A DNA stretch of 64,000 nt from Blautia wexlerae (lineage in GTDB: Bacteria > Bacillota > Clostridia > Lachnospirales > Lachnospiraceae): NCBI RefSeq assembly GCF_013300825.1, contig NZ_JAAIMY010000009.1, positions 45,748 through 109,747 on the forward strand, read 5' to 3'. The position numbers were made by a program, and so were the translations under genes. This document shows, piece by piece, positions 27,588 to 36,716 of this stretch (position 1 is its first letter; each line of letters begins with the position of its first letter). The notes under the pieces are model-generated. The model searched no databases. It worked only from the letters and a program-made list of their open reading frames with translations, and had not been told where the DNA came from.

Positions 27588-28973
27588 GTGAAAAAAACAG
27601 TTTGCGAATTGTTTGCGGGAGTTGGCGGATTTAGATGTGGACTTAATAATATAAAAACATTAGAGGATTTTAATAAAGAAGAAAAATGGGATACTGTTTG
27701 GTTTAGTCAGTGGGAACCGGCAGAAAAAAGTACACAATATGCTCACGATTGTTACGTATATCATTTTGGAACACGGTTAGATAAAAACGGGAAAGATACA
27801 ACAAATTATAACATTGAAGATGTAGATAAAACAACAATTCCAGATTTTAATTTGTTGGTAGGAGGTTTTCCTTGTCAGGATTATTCAGTAGCATCTTCAT
27901 TGGCGACTTCTAAAGGTCTTGAGGGAAAGAAAGGAATTTTATGGTGGTCGATTCGAGAGACTCTTGAGGCGAAAAAACCTCCATTTGTATTACTGGAAAA
28001 TGTAGATCGTTTATTAAAATCACCTGCTAAGCAAAGAGGGAGAGATTTTGGAGTCATTCTTGCCTGCTTTCGAGATGAAGGATATACAGTAGAATGGCGA
28101 GTGATAAATGCAGCAGAATATGGGTATCAACAAAGACGTCGTAGAATTTTTATTTTTGGATACAAAAATGATACTAAATATGCGAAAGATGTATTAAAAA
28201 AGGCGGAATATGATGATGCTTTTGAAAACGCTGAAAAAGCTTGTAAAATGGAAAAGGTGATTTTAAAAGATGGTTTTTTTGCAAAAACATTTCCGGTAAA
28301 TAAAGCAGAGAATGCTAAAATGGTTATGAAAGAATTACCGATAGAAGTAGGTGAAGTATCTGAAAAATTTAATTGTTCATTCGAAAACTCAGGAATAATG
28401 AAAGATGGAACCATTTATACATTAAAAACTATTCCATATTATCATGGAAAACAGATAACATTGGGAGATGTTATGGAAACAGGAAGAGTTGATGAGCAGT
28501 ATTTTATTCCTGAGGAAAAATTGTATTATACTAATCCGGATATTACACATAGTAATGAAATTGAAAATAAACTTCCAAAAGAAAGCAGGCAAACTTGGCA
28601 GTATCTTAAAGGGGCAAAAAAATTGTTACGTACAAGTGCTAATGGTCATGAATACGTTTTCTCCGAGGGAGCGATTTCTATGATTGATCAAGAGGACAAA
28701 CCTGCTCGAACAATGCTGACATCAGAGGGTGGTTTTAGCAGAACAACTCATATTGTAAAAGATAAAGAAACCGGAAAGATAAGATTACTTACTGCTACGG
28801 AAACAGAAAGAATTCAGGGATTTCCTACTGACCATACAAAATATTGTCTGGTTAATGGAGAAACTGTAGAAATGCCTTTGCGTAAACGCCGTTTTATGAT
28901 GGGAAATGCGTTAGTTGTTAATTTAATATCTGATATGGAAAAGACATTGGAAAAAATATTTGATAATGAATAA
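27588..28973 (+). CDS. DNA (cytosine-5-)-methyltransferase
   Basis: A 461-aa C5 methylase with motif I CELFAGVGGFRCG, motif IV GGFPCQDYS (catalytic C96), motif VI LLENVDRLLKSP, motif VIII QQRRRRIFIFGY, and motifs IX-X ERIQGFPTDHT ... MGNALVVNL. Position beside a Sau3AI-type nuclease and Vsr makes it the protective partner, probably methylating the C of GATC. Starts with GTG behind agaggt. Target specificity is inference from the neighbour. Confidence 0.95.
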   Translation: MKKTVCELFAGVGGFRCGLNNIKTLEDFNKEEKWDTVWFSQWEPAEKSTQYAHDCYVYHFGTRLDKNGKDTTNYNIEDVDKTTIPDFNLLVGGFPCQDYSVASSLATSKGLEGKKGILWWSIRETLEAKKPPFVLLENVDRLLKSPAKQRGRDFGVILACFRDEGYTVEWRVINAAEYGYQQRRRRIFIFGYKNDTKYAKDVLKKAEYDDAFENAEKACKMEKVILKDGFFAKTFPVNKAENAKMVMKELPIEVGEVSEKFNCSFENSGIMKDGTIYTLKTIPYYHGKQITLGDVMETGRVDEQYFIPEEKLYYTNPDITHSNEIENKLPKESRQTWQYLKGAKKLLRTSANGHEYVFSEGAISMIDQEDKPARTMLTSEGGFSRTTHIVKDKETGKIRLLTATETERIQGFPTDHTKYCLVNGETVEMPLRKRRFMMGNALVVNLISDMEKTLEKIFDNE

Positions 28974-29076
28974 AGTTATCAGAATTAAAGAAAAGATATG
29001 AGCGGATGCTAGCATAAAATAGATGGTGCTTATAAGTAGAGAATATATTTTTGATATTGTTTTGTTAGGAGAAAAA

Positions 29077-30045
29077 ATGAAAAAAAATTTGGTTCAGTAT
29101 ATTAAAGAAATTAGAGACAAGATGGAAAATTTAGAAGAAAGTCAAAAAAGCTATACTGACGAAAAAACTTTGATAGCATTTAGAGGGGAACCTAGAGATT
29201 TCGGAAAAACAAAATTAATGCCATCAATTTTTAGAGAACCTGATATGATAAATAAAGAATCATATATTTTTGAGCTTATGAGTGATTATAATGTGTTAGA
29301 TTCGAAAAAGACTAGAATTATTGATAAAGCTATTGAATCACAACATTATGTTGCGATTAGCAGAATGTTAGATATAACATTTAGTATTTTACCGGCACTA
29401 TATTTTGCATGTTCTAATCCAAATGAATTAGATAAAGATGGACGAGTTTATGTGTTTTGTTTTCCAGAGCATTATTCACCTCATTCTGCATATTTAGAAG
29501 CATTTTATAATAATCTTATGAATGATAAGGATAATATTACATATTCTAAAAATTTCAAGGTTATCACTCATAGTTATTCGAATGATAGGATACAAGCACA
29601 ATCTGGTGGATTCATCTTTTTTCCAGGAAAAGAGTATATTCCGATAAATTCAGTTTATTATGAAGAGGTTTTTATTTATGCGGAAGATAAAAAACAAATT
29701 TGTGAGGAACTAAATAAATTATTTAGTATACGAGAAGCAACTTTATTTCCAGAAAAAAGTACACGTGCAAAGCTAGTAAAAGATATTTTGTATAATGAAA
29801 GATATAAAGAAAGAAAAGTATCTGTTCATGATGAAATTGATACATGTTTTGAACGGATTAAATTTGAAATAGAAGTTTTTAGAAACAAGCAAAGTGTGAA
29901 GGGGGACATTTTATTAAGAAAGTTACGTAAAGAAAAAGATGATTTGATTTCTTATGTGAACTTTCTTGAAATAGAAAAAGAGGAAAAGCAGAAATATATA
30001 GACGAGATTGAGAAACATTTTTTTATTCTAACTAAATTATACTAA
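29077..30045 (+). CDS. FRG-domain protein (first gene of FRG-AIPR pair)
   Basis: A 322-aa protein. FRG hallmarks: IAFRGEPRDFG near residue 35, SQHYVAISRMLDITFSILPALYFAC near residue 90 (normally QHxG.PTRLLDWT), and DRIQAQSGGFIFFP near residue 170. The C-terminal 80 residues are charged and probably helical. The domain's biochemical role is not established to my knowledge; FRG proteins are recurrent in phage-defence contexts. ATG 29077 lies 5 bp after taggag, better than 29023. The AIPR gene starts 9 bp after the stop with its own taaggaga site. Confidence 0.82.
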   Translation: MKKNLVQYIKEIRDKMENLEESQKSYTDEKTLIAFRGEPRDFGKTKLMPSIFREPDMINKESYIFELMSDYNVLDSKKTRIIDKAIESQHYVAISRMLDITFSILPALYFACSNPNELDKDGRVYVFCFPEHYSPHSAYLEAFYNNLMNDKDNITYSKNFKVITHSYSNDRIQAQSGGFIFFPGKEYIPINSVYYEEVFIYAEDKKQICEELNKLFSIREATLFPEKSTRAKLVKDILYNERYKERKVSVHDEIDTCFERIKFEIEVFRNKQSVKGDILLRKLRKEKDDLISYVNFLEIEKEEKQKYIDEIEKHFFILTKLY

Positions 30046-30054
30046 GGAGAAAGA

Positions 30055-32247
30055 ATGGATTTAGAAGAAATAATTTATAAAATTATAAAATTGGTAGAGC
30101 TCGATGTTGAAACGATAGAAGTAGAACAAAAAGTGAAAGACATTCCTATTATTTTTATAAATGGAATCAATAAAGACGGAAATGAAGAGCGCTATAGCAT
30201 TTATAATTGCAGTGAAAGTAAGTTTAATTTACAAAAATATCATGAAATATTGGAAAAAGATGATGGGATATCGACACAAGTTTTAGTTTTTAAAGATTGG
30301 GACGATGAACGTCAAAAATATTGGGAGATATATGATAGTGAGATATTAAAAGCTCAAGAAAGAAGTTTGCTTAATCGATATTTTACAAAGAGTATCTCGT
30401 TTTATACAAATTTAAAAGAATACATAGATATAGAGGTTGATGATGGAATTAATTACTTGGAATATAGAGCGGATAGTGAATTAGAAGGATACGTATATAA
30501 CGTATCAATGTATAATCTGAAAAAGCTGTTTAATGTAACGGGCACTACATTATTTAAAATGAATGTCCGAAATGGACTTAAAAAAAATCCAATAGGAAAG
30601 GATTTGCGTAGACAGTTTAGAAAGTATTTGTGTATAGGCATATATCAGCATTTGAAAGAAAAAGATGAATTAAAAAGATGCTTTAAGCAATTACAAGAGA
30701 TATTAGAAATTGATGAAAACGATGAGCAAATTTCAAATAATAGACCTAAAAAATTCTGGTTTTATCATAATGGAATTACAATATATGCATATGATCAGAA
30801 AATTGATAGAGTGGGAGATAGGATAAAACTTAATCCTTTAAAAGTGAGTGTGATAAATGGAGCCCAGACTCTTACTCATTTTTTTGAAGAATGTGATGAT
30901 TTAAAGCATAATTTGCCGAAAAAATTAAAGGAAGTATGTACTATTAAAGAAAACCAGATTGCGGAAATTTTAGAGGTAGTATGCAAGGAAATTGTGTTAA
31001 AAACGATTTGTATAGAAGGTAAATTGGAAGATGTTCGCCCTATAACATATGGATTGAATACTCAGATTCCTATTTATCAAGAAGATATAATGGCAGATGA
31101 TATAACTGTACATCAAATTAATGCATATTTGATGAAAGCAGGAATGAAAATTTTAAAACGTGGTGAAGAAGAATATAACGGGGAAGGTTTTTCAGTTATA
31201 GAGTTTGTAAAACGGTATTTATTGGTAGATAAAAGACCAGGAGAGAGTAAAAATTTAAAAAAAAGTAAAATAGAAAGTATATTAAATGAGGCTTTACAAA
31301 ATTTAAAAAACAAAGGAGATAGCATAATTGAATGTTTGGAAATTATAGATATTTTGGATGTTTGGTGGAGAAATTCAAAAGAAAAAAGAAATATTTTGTA
31401 TAATAAATATAATATAATAAATAGTTATGGAAAGAATTACTTTTTAAGTTATGTGATAAATGAGAAAGTGGAAGAACTAGATGATGAATATATATATGTC
31501 TTATATGGAAATTTTGTACAGAGCTTAGAAAGCATTGATAAGAATTTAAAAGTAGAGTCATTTAAAAATGATGAATTATTTAAGTATTATATGGCTAGAA
31601 GAAAGATTATGTCTAAAGATATAATTTGGAATAATGATATTGAAAAAAAATTGAAACAATTTTTAGTTGAACATGATGTTTCACCATATGCTTACGCTAA
31701 AGAAATAGAAGATTTTTTTAAGCAAGAGGGACAAGATATTCCATATTTTAGAGTGATAAAAAGATATAGTAATAAAAAGCAACAATTTTTTCCAAAAGAA
31801 GCATTTCCATTTGCGAATGCTACTTTTTCAGAGTTATATCAAAAAGATAGAAATGTAATAAAAGATGGTTATATTAAATATGAAAATTCACTTTTTTCAA
31901 AAGAAATAAATAAAAAAATTCCTGTATTTGTTTTAGATTTCATAGAAAATAAGTCAGGGAAAAAAGATATATGTTCAATTACTTTCATAAAAGATTTTTC
32001 ATTTGTTTCAGAAAATGCTAAAGCTGAAATGGTATATAATGAAACTGTTGAAGCATTTGAAAAGGGGGATGATAATCTTTTTCCTAAGTCAAGTGAGAAA
32101 AAAGGATTCCATGTTAGACCTAAAGCTGCAAATTCTGAAGATACTTTTGAGTTTACTAATGGTTTACAAATTACTAAAAGAACATTTTGGGCAAATAGAG
32201 AGACGATTAATGAATTAATACAATTATATGTTAATGAAAAAGAGTAA
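30055..32247 (+). CDS. AIPR-family (abortive infection phage resistance) protein
   Basis: A 730-aa protein with the AIPR core at about residues 235-420: FWFYHNGITIYAY, PLKVSVINGAQTLTHFFEE, then the segment ICIEGKLEDVRPITYGLNTQIP, where AIPR proteins normally carry the N-x-Q and P-hinge elements. The NGxxI...NGAQT pattern is diagnostic. The approximately 300-residue C-terminal region is unassigned. Family members are linked to abortive infection; the activity is not settled. It is 9 bp downstream of the FRG gene, so the two are almost certainly co-expressed. The group II intron begins 141 bp after its stop. Confidence 0.85.
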   Translation: MDLEEIIYKIIKLVELDVETIEVEQKVKDIPIIFINGINKDGNEERYSIYNCSESKFNLQKYHEILEKDDGISTQVLVFKDWDDERQKYWEIYDSEILKAQERSLLNRYFTKSISFYTNLKEYIDIEVDDGINYLEYRADSELEGYVYNVSMYNLKKLFNVTGTTLFKMNVRNGLKKNPIGKDLRRQFRKYLCIGIYQHLKEKDELKRCFKQLQEILEIDENDEQISNNRPKKFWFYHNGITIYAYDQKIDRVGDRIKLNPLKVSVINGAQTLTHFFEECDDLKHNLPKKLKEVCTIKENQIAEILEVVCKEIVLKTICIEGKLEDVRPITYGLNTQIPIYQEDIMADDITVHQINAYLMKAGMKILKRGEEEYNGEGFSVIEFVKRYLLVDKRPGESKNLKKSKIESILNEALQNLKNKGDSIIECLEIIDILDVWWRNSKEKRNILYNKYNIINSYGKNYFLSYVINEKVEELDDEYIYVLYGNFVQSLESIDKNLKVESFKNDELFKYYMARRKIMSKDIIWNNDIEKKLKQFLVEHDVSPYAYAKEIEDFFKQEGQDIPYFRVIKRYSNKKQQFFPKEAFPFANATFSELYQKDRNVIKDGYIKYENSLFSKEINKKIPVFVLDFIENKSGKKDICSITFIKDFSFVSENAKAEMVYNETVEAFEKGDDNLFPKSSEKKGFHVRPKAANSEDTFEFTNGLQITKRTFWANRETINELIQLYVNEKE

Positions 32248-32313
32248 AATATATTTCAAGTTTTCTAAATGATATGAGTATTAGCTCATAAGAATCTGAC
32301 CACCTAATCAGTG

Positions 32314-32362
32314 GATAAATAAAATAACCAATCAATAAAAGATTACTGAAAATTCTATAAAT
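32314..32362 (+). repeat. 49-bp direct repeat, copy A (upstream of intron)
   Basis: Starts gataaataaaataa and ends ctataaat; matches 34321-34369 at about 40 of 49 positions without gaps. The copies flank the group II intron. Confidence 0.7.
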
Positions 32363-32388
32363 TGGTAAAGAACTGTAAGGGTCTGACC

Positions 32389-34308
32389 GTGCGTCCAGCA
32401 AAGGGTATATAGTCCGGTGGGTGGAAGCCCCATCAAATAAGCTGTTAACCACAGCATTTGAAGCGAGTCTTGAGTCTGTTACGGTAACGTGCAGGCTAAG
32501 CGTAGACAGCAAGATAGCAGGGATAGCTATGGAGCACCGAAATCCCAAAGTATCAGAGGGTCGACACCGTGGTCAGGGTGGAAGACAATATATGCACTTA
32601 TCGTTATGGTGAGATTTTGCATGCCTCTGCGGTGTTGTTGAAACTATTCATGTCAGACAGGGACTATATGTCAACTGGAGAGGACCTGCATTTTCTTTTC
32701 AGAGTGTGTAAATGAAAAGTATGTCCGCCAACCAAAAGAAGAAAGACAAACGAAGTGCAGGTAGTCGGAGGCCCGAACAGTACCGGTGAAGGTATGAACA
32801 AAATAAATACTGGAGGGAAGTCGAGAGAGAACTGTGCCTCGCAGTTCTGGCCTGCGAAACTATATCAAAGAGGAAACATTAGCTATACACAGAGATAGGG
32901 GAACTAATGGAAACGAAATTGGCGAGAATATCACAATTATCAAAAGAAAACCCAGATATGGTCTTTACATCACTGGGGCATCTTATCAATAAGGAGATGC
33001 TTGAGAACTGTCATGTCCAGATGGATGGAACGAAAGCCGTAGGAATAGATGGAGTTACCAAAGAAGAATACGGAAGAAATCTGGAAGAAAATCTAGAAGC
33101 CCTTATAGAAAGTCTGAAGAAGAAATCCTATAAGCCTAAACCAGCAAGACTGGTAGAAATACCAAAGGACAATGGGAAGATGCGGCCACTTAGTATCTAC
33201 TGTTATGAAGACAAGCTGGTACAGGAAGCACTGCGCAGGATACTGGAAGCAGTATTCGAGCCAATGTTTTATGATGAGATGATGGGATTCAGACCCAACA
33301 GGGGCTGCCATAAAGCAATCCGCAAACTAAACATAATGCTGGAAAGGAAACCGACGAATTATGTTCTGGATGCGGATATAAAAGGATTCTTCCAGCATCT
33401 TGACCATGAATGGATTGTGCGTTTTATAGAATCAAGGATAAAGACCCGAATATCATCCGCCTTGTCAGACGAATGCTGAAAGCAGGAATTATGAATAACT
33501 ATGAATTTGAAGCAACAGAGGAAGGAAGTGGACAAGGTTCCGTCTGCTCTCCGATAATTTCCTGTATCTATCTATATGCACTATGTGCTGATATGGTGGT
33601 TCAGAGAGGTGGTAACGCCGATGTTAAAGGGATATGCAGGTCTGGTGGTCTATGCTGATGATTTTGTGGTGACATTCCAATACAAATCAGATGCAGTATG
33701 GTTCTATGAACACTTAAAACATAGAATGGGACACTTTGGATTAAGCCTTGAAGAAGAAAAGAGCAGGCTGATAGAGTTCGGACGATACGCAAAGGAAAGA
33801 TGCAGTAAAAGTGGAACGAAGCCAGGTACCTTTACTTTCCTAGGTTTTACACACTACTGTTCCAAAAGCAAGAATGGTAGATTCAGAGTGAAGAGGAAAA
33901 CCAGTAAGAAGAAGTTTGCGAAGAAATGTAGAGAAATAAATCAACTGATGGGACACATGAAAACATGGAAACTGAAAGAGATTACTGCTAAACTCAATCA
34001 GATACTGACTGGTTATTACCATTACTATGGAATCACAGACAATACAGAAAGAATAACAGCATTTCGATACCACGTAATGAAAAGTTTATTCTACTGTCTA
34101 AATCGGAGGAGTCAAAAGAAAAGCTACAACTGGGTAGAATTTCTGAATATGATAGATAACAGCTATCCACTGGTAAGACCCCGAATATATGTCAGTGTAT
34201 ATAATTGATAAATGTGAACGATTCGTTTCGCAAAGAGCCGGATGCGGGAAAGCCGCAAGTCCGGATTCTGTGAGGGGCGTACGACCGCAAGGGGTGCGTC
34301 TACTCGAC
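32389..34308 (+). mobile_element. Group II intron (degenerate, with broken maturase)
   Basis: The 5' end begins gtgcgtccagcaaaggg, matching the GUGYG start. A long structured 5' region of about 520 bp precedes the maturase frame. The 3' end has a domain-V-like hairpin gagccggatgcgg-gaaa-ccgc-aagtccggattc followed by a domain-VI hairpin gaggggcgtacg...gtgcgtctactcgac with a bulged A. Ends at about 34308 (AY). It lies between the AIPR gene and an ATPase remnant. The maturase is frameshifted, so self-mobility is doubtful unless supplied in trans. Confidence 0.88.
32907..34208 (+). pseudogene. Group II intron reverse transcriptase/maturase, two frameshifts
   Basis: Three consecutive reading frames together give one RT-maturase. 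Frame 1 (32907-33479) holds RT domains 0-3 (AVGIDGVTKEEY, PLSIYCYEDK, MGFRPNRGCHKA, DADIKGFFQHLDH). Frame 2 (to about 33570) holds GSGQGSVCSPIIS. Frame 3 (to 34208) holds the catalytic YADD box in GLVVYADDF, GFTHY and domain X. The first shift is near 33440 (ATAAAG ACC where AAG GAC is expected, one base lost) and the second near 33570-33580. There is no HNH endonuclease domain at the C-terminus. Confidence 0.92.
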
Positions 34309-34320
34309 ATCTAACTAACC

Positions 34321-34369
34321 GATAAATAAAATAATGAATTAGTAAAAAGTTGATGAAAAGTCTATAAAT
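34321..34369 (+). repeat. 49-bp direct repeat, copy B (downstream of intron)
   Basis: Ungapped partner of 32314-32362; begins 13 bp after the intron end. Confidence 0.7.
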
Positions 34370-34374
34370 GTAAT

Positions 34375-34691
34375 GTGACATTGGGGTTTAGCGCAATAGA
34401 GTTTGAATATTGTGAATCGCTTGAATTGTTGGAAGAATTCTTTCATAAATATATTAATATTAGAAGTTGTCAGTTATTAAGAATTAATCCTGAAACGAAG
34501 AAGTGGAATTGCTCTATAGCAACAAGGGCGAATCGCAGGGAAACCAGGTATTTGCCGATTTGCTTCCTCATCTGATCAGGGTAATAGAAAATGCCGGAAT
34601 GCTGATCATTGATGAATTTGGCAATAGTATTCATAATAAATTGGCTGAAAAAATTATTGAATTCTTTATGGAGAATGTTGCTTTACGCTAA
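34375..34691 (+). pseudogene. Truncated AAA ATPase remnant
   Basis: Two overlapping frames carry the C-terminal core of an AAA_15-like ATPase. The second frame reads NKGESQGNQVFADLLPHLI then GMLIIDEFGNSIHNKLAEKIIEFF, i.e. a Walker B/D-loop region. The upstream part (34375-34500) is in a different frame, so there is an indel near 34500. There is no Walker A. The frame ends at a TAA that lies inside the stem-loop element at 34680-34750, suggesting that element truncated it. Confidence 0.7.
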
Positions 34692-34750
34692 AATGGTTTC
34701 ATGCTATCATTATTTTAGTTGAAAATTTTGATGGCATGAAGCTATTTTTG
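34680..34750 (+). repeat. Stem-loop repeat element, copy 1
   Basis: gctttacgcta (34680-34690) and tggcatgaagc (from 34732) form an imperfect stem around a 41-nt AT-rich loop, followed by attttt. The loop and right flank are nearly identical to copy 2 at 36717-36795. Differences in the arms are largely compensated by G-U pairing. Confidence 0.75.
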
Positions 34751-34762
34751 ATTGGAGGCATG

Positions 34763-35257
34763 GAAGATTTGAACTTTAACTATTGCTATAAAATTACTTA
34801 TGAATCAGGGGAAACTTATGACAGACGAAGAAATGAGCTGTCAGTAGAAATTTCAAAAGAAGACTATAAGAAAATTATAACAGGAGTATTACAGGAAAGA
34901 CCGATTGAGCAGATTGAAGGGATTTCGGATGTAATTGATAAAATGACGGAAAATGTTGAATTTGCGGATCGTTTTATGAATAAAAATGGTTCATTAAGAA
35001 AAACACCATTAAAGAAAAAAAGAGCTATTTCAAAACTTGAATTTTCTATTCCGAAATATGAGTATCGGCGATTAAAAAAGATGAAGGATCCAATAGAGAC
35101 ATTGGAACGCCCAGTGGAACATATGACTGTTTATCGGAATGATGGTTCCAGTGTGACTTTGACAGCGGAGAATGGACGTGTGAGTATTGTTGACTCCAGG
35201 GAGAAGAATGTAAAGCATATTATTGAGGCAGATTATTTTGTTTCGAAAATTTTGTAA
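34763..35257 (+). CDS. Hypothetical protein downstream of the stem-loop element
   Basis: About 165 aa from ATG 34763 (ggagg is very close upstream; ATG 34736 lies inside the stem-loop element). I do not recognise the family. It has a strand-rich start (NYCYKITYESGETY), a helical middle with IEGISDVIDKM, a basic run TPLKKKRAISK, and a strand-rich end (HMTVYRNDGSSVTLTAENGRVSIVDS). No signal peptide or membrane segment. Confidence 0.5.
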   Translation, partial: EDLNFNYCYKITYESGETYDRRRNELSVEISKEDYKKIITGVLQERPIEQIEGISDVIDKMTENVEFADRFMNKNGSLRKTPLKKKRAISKLEFSIPKYEYRRLKKMKDPIETLERPVEHMTVYRNDGSSVTLTAENGRVSIVDSREKNVKHIIEADYFVSKIL

Positions 35258-35377
35258 TGATTTATTACAAATACCATTGATGGTGTCCGTATGTATGCCA
35301 ACAGATATTTAAAGATATTTGATGTGGATAGTAAACTATTAGACGAAAGAAAAAAATGAAAGGACATAAAAAAATAT

Positions 35378-35743
35378 ATGATTAGTTTTTATAAGAGTAT
35401 TGTTGACCAGGACAGAGCTTCGATTGTTATATGCAATCTTAAGCATGAGATTATCTACATGAATCCGGCAGCTGTTAACAGCTATGCGAAGCGAGGCGGT
35501 GATAAACTTATTGGAAGAAGTCTGTTAGATTGTCATAATCAGGAATCCAGGGATAAAATACAGAAGGTAGTGGACTGGTTTGCGGCAGATGAGAGCCATA
35601 ACCTTGTCTATACTTTCCATAATGAGAAGCAAAATAAAGATGTTTATATGGTGGCACTCAGAGAAGAGGGAAGACTGATAGGATATTATGAAAAACATGA
35701 ATATCGAAATTCAGAAACTATGAAACAATATGATTTGTGGTGA
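35378..35743 (+). CDS. PAS-domain protein
   Basis: A 121-aa single-domain PAS protein: ASIVICNLKHEIIYMNPAAVNSYAK, then LIGRSLLDCHNQES, and the beta-sheet YTFHNEKQNKDVYMVALREEGRLIGYYEKHEYR. No kinase, cyclase or HTH output domain is attached. Such stand-alone PAS proteins are common in Lachnospiraceae; the ligand is unknown. A 31-codon frame (35748-35843) lies between it and the SDR gene. Confidence 0.75.
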   Translation: MISFYKSIVDQDRASIVICNLKHEIIYMNPAAVNSYAKRGGDKLIGRSLLDCHNQESRDKIQKVVDWFAADESHNLVYTFHNEKQNKDVYMVALREEGRLIGYYEKHEYRNSETMKQYDLW

Positions 35744-35851
35744 TGTTATGGCACAGGACGAATGGTGCAGGCAGTTGTTCAAGAATGAGGAAATACGACA
35801 GAAACTCACCCGTGTGGTAAGAAGAAAAAATGGAATGAGGTAAGTAACAAT

Positions 35852-36655
35852 ATGGAATCAAAACAGAAAAGTACAGCTCTTGTCACAGGGGGAAGTTCCG
35901 GAATCGGACGATGTACTGTAGCAGCATTGAGTAAGGCTGGCTATATAGTCTATGAGTTCAGTCGCCGGGATGTTCCTGTAGAAAGCGTGAAGCATATGTG
36001 CGTAGATGTGACAGATGAGGCTTCCGTGCAGGAAGCCGTTGGGCAGATCCTTTTGGAAAGAGGAAGTATCGAGATTCTTGTAAATTGTGCAGGTTTTGGT
36101 ATTTCCGGGGCGGTGGAATTTACAGAGTTAAAACAGGCGAAAGCACAATTTGATGTAAACTTTTTTGGAACTGTCAATGTAAGCAGAGCTGTTCTTCCAT
36201 CTATGCGCAGACAGCACAGTGGACATATTGTCAATATCAGTTCTGTGGCAGCAGTGGCACACATTCCGTTTCAGGCATTTTATTCTGCCAGTAAAGCAGC
36301 AGTGTCTTCTTATTCCTGCGCGCTTGATAATGAGGTAAGTCCTTATGGTGTTAGGGTAACAGCAGTAGAACTTGGAGATATTCATACCGGTTTTACCCAG
36401 GCCAGACAAAAGACAGTTTTGGGTGATGATGAATACGGCGGCCGTATTTCACACAGTGTCAGTCAGATGGAGAAAGATGAACTGAGTGGGATGTCGCCGG
36501 AGGTTATTGGTACATATATTGCGCGGATTGCACAGAAAAAGAACTGCGCACCAATTTGTGTGGCGGGTGTGAAGTATAAGATTCTGAGATTCTTATGTAA
36601 AATTCTGCCGTGTACATTACGGGGAAAGATTGTTGGTTCTATTTACGCAAAATAA
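35852..36655 (+). CDS. Short-chain dehydrogenase/reductase
   Basis: A 267-aa classical SDR: cofactor loop TGGSSGIG (residues 12-19), NCAG, catalytic Ser in IVNISSVAAV, and YSASK (Tyr/Lys). The VEFSRR-like residues after strand 2 (YEFSRRDV) suggest NADP preference. The C-terminal extension (KILRFLCKILPCTLRGKIVGSIYAK) is hydrophobic and basic, possibly membrane-associated. Substrate unknown. Ribosome site gaggtaag. Confidence 0.88.
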   Translation: MESKQKSTALVTGGSSGIGRCTVAALSKAGYIVYEFSRRDVPVESVKHMCVDVTDEASVQEAVGQILLERGSIEILVNCAGFGISGAVEFTELKQAKAQFDVNFFGTVNVSRAVLPSMRRQHSGHIVNISSVAAVAHIPFQAFYSASKAAVSSYSCALDNEVSPYGVRVTAVELGDIHTGFTQARQKTVLGDDEYGGRISHSVSQMEKDELSGMSPEVIGTYIARIAQKKNCAPICVAGVKYKILRFLCKILPCTLRGKIVGSIYAK

Positions 36656-36716
36656 CTGAGATTATTTTATAGAATCCCGATATAGCCCGGGTGTCTGGAT
36701 ATATAACAGCTTTTTT

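Noticed and set aside
32389..34308. Diversity-generating or defence-associated reverse transcriptase
   Set aside because: The RNA flanks match group II intron ends (GUGCG start, domain V and VI hairpins) and the protein has maturase domain X, so it is an intron RT; no template/variable repeat pair seen.
35748..35843. 31-codon frame between the PAS and SDR genes
   Set aside because: Has a plausible start but no recognisable feature and is short; could be chance. Mentioned only in the PAS entry.
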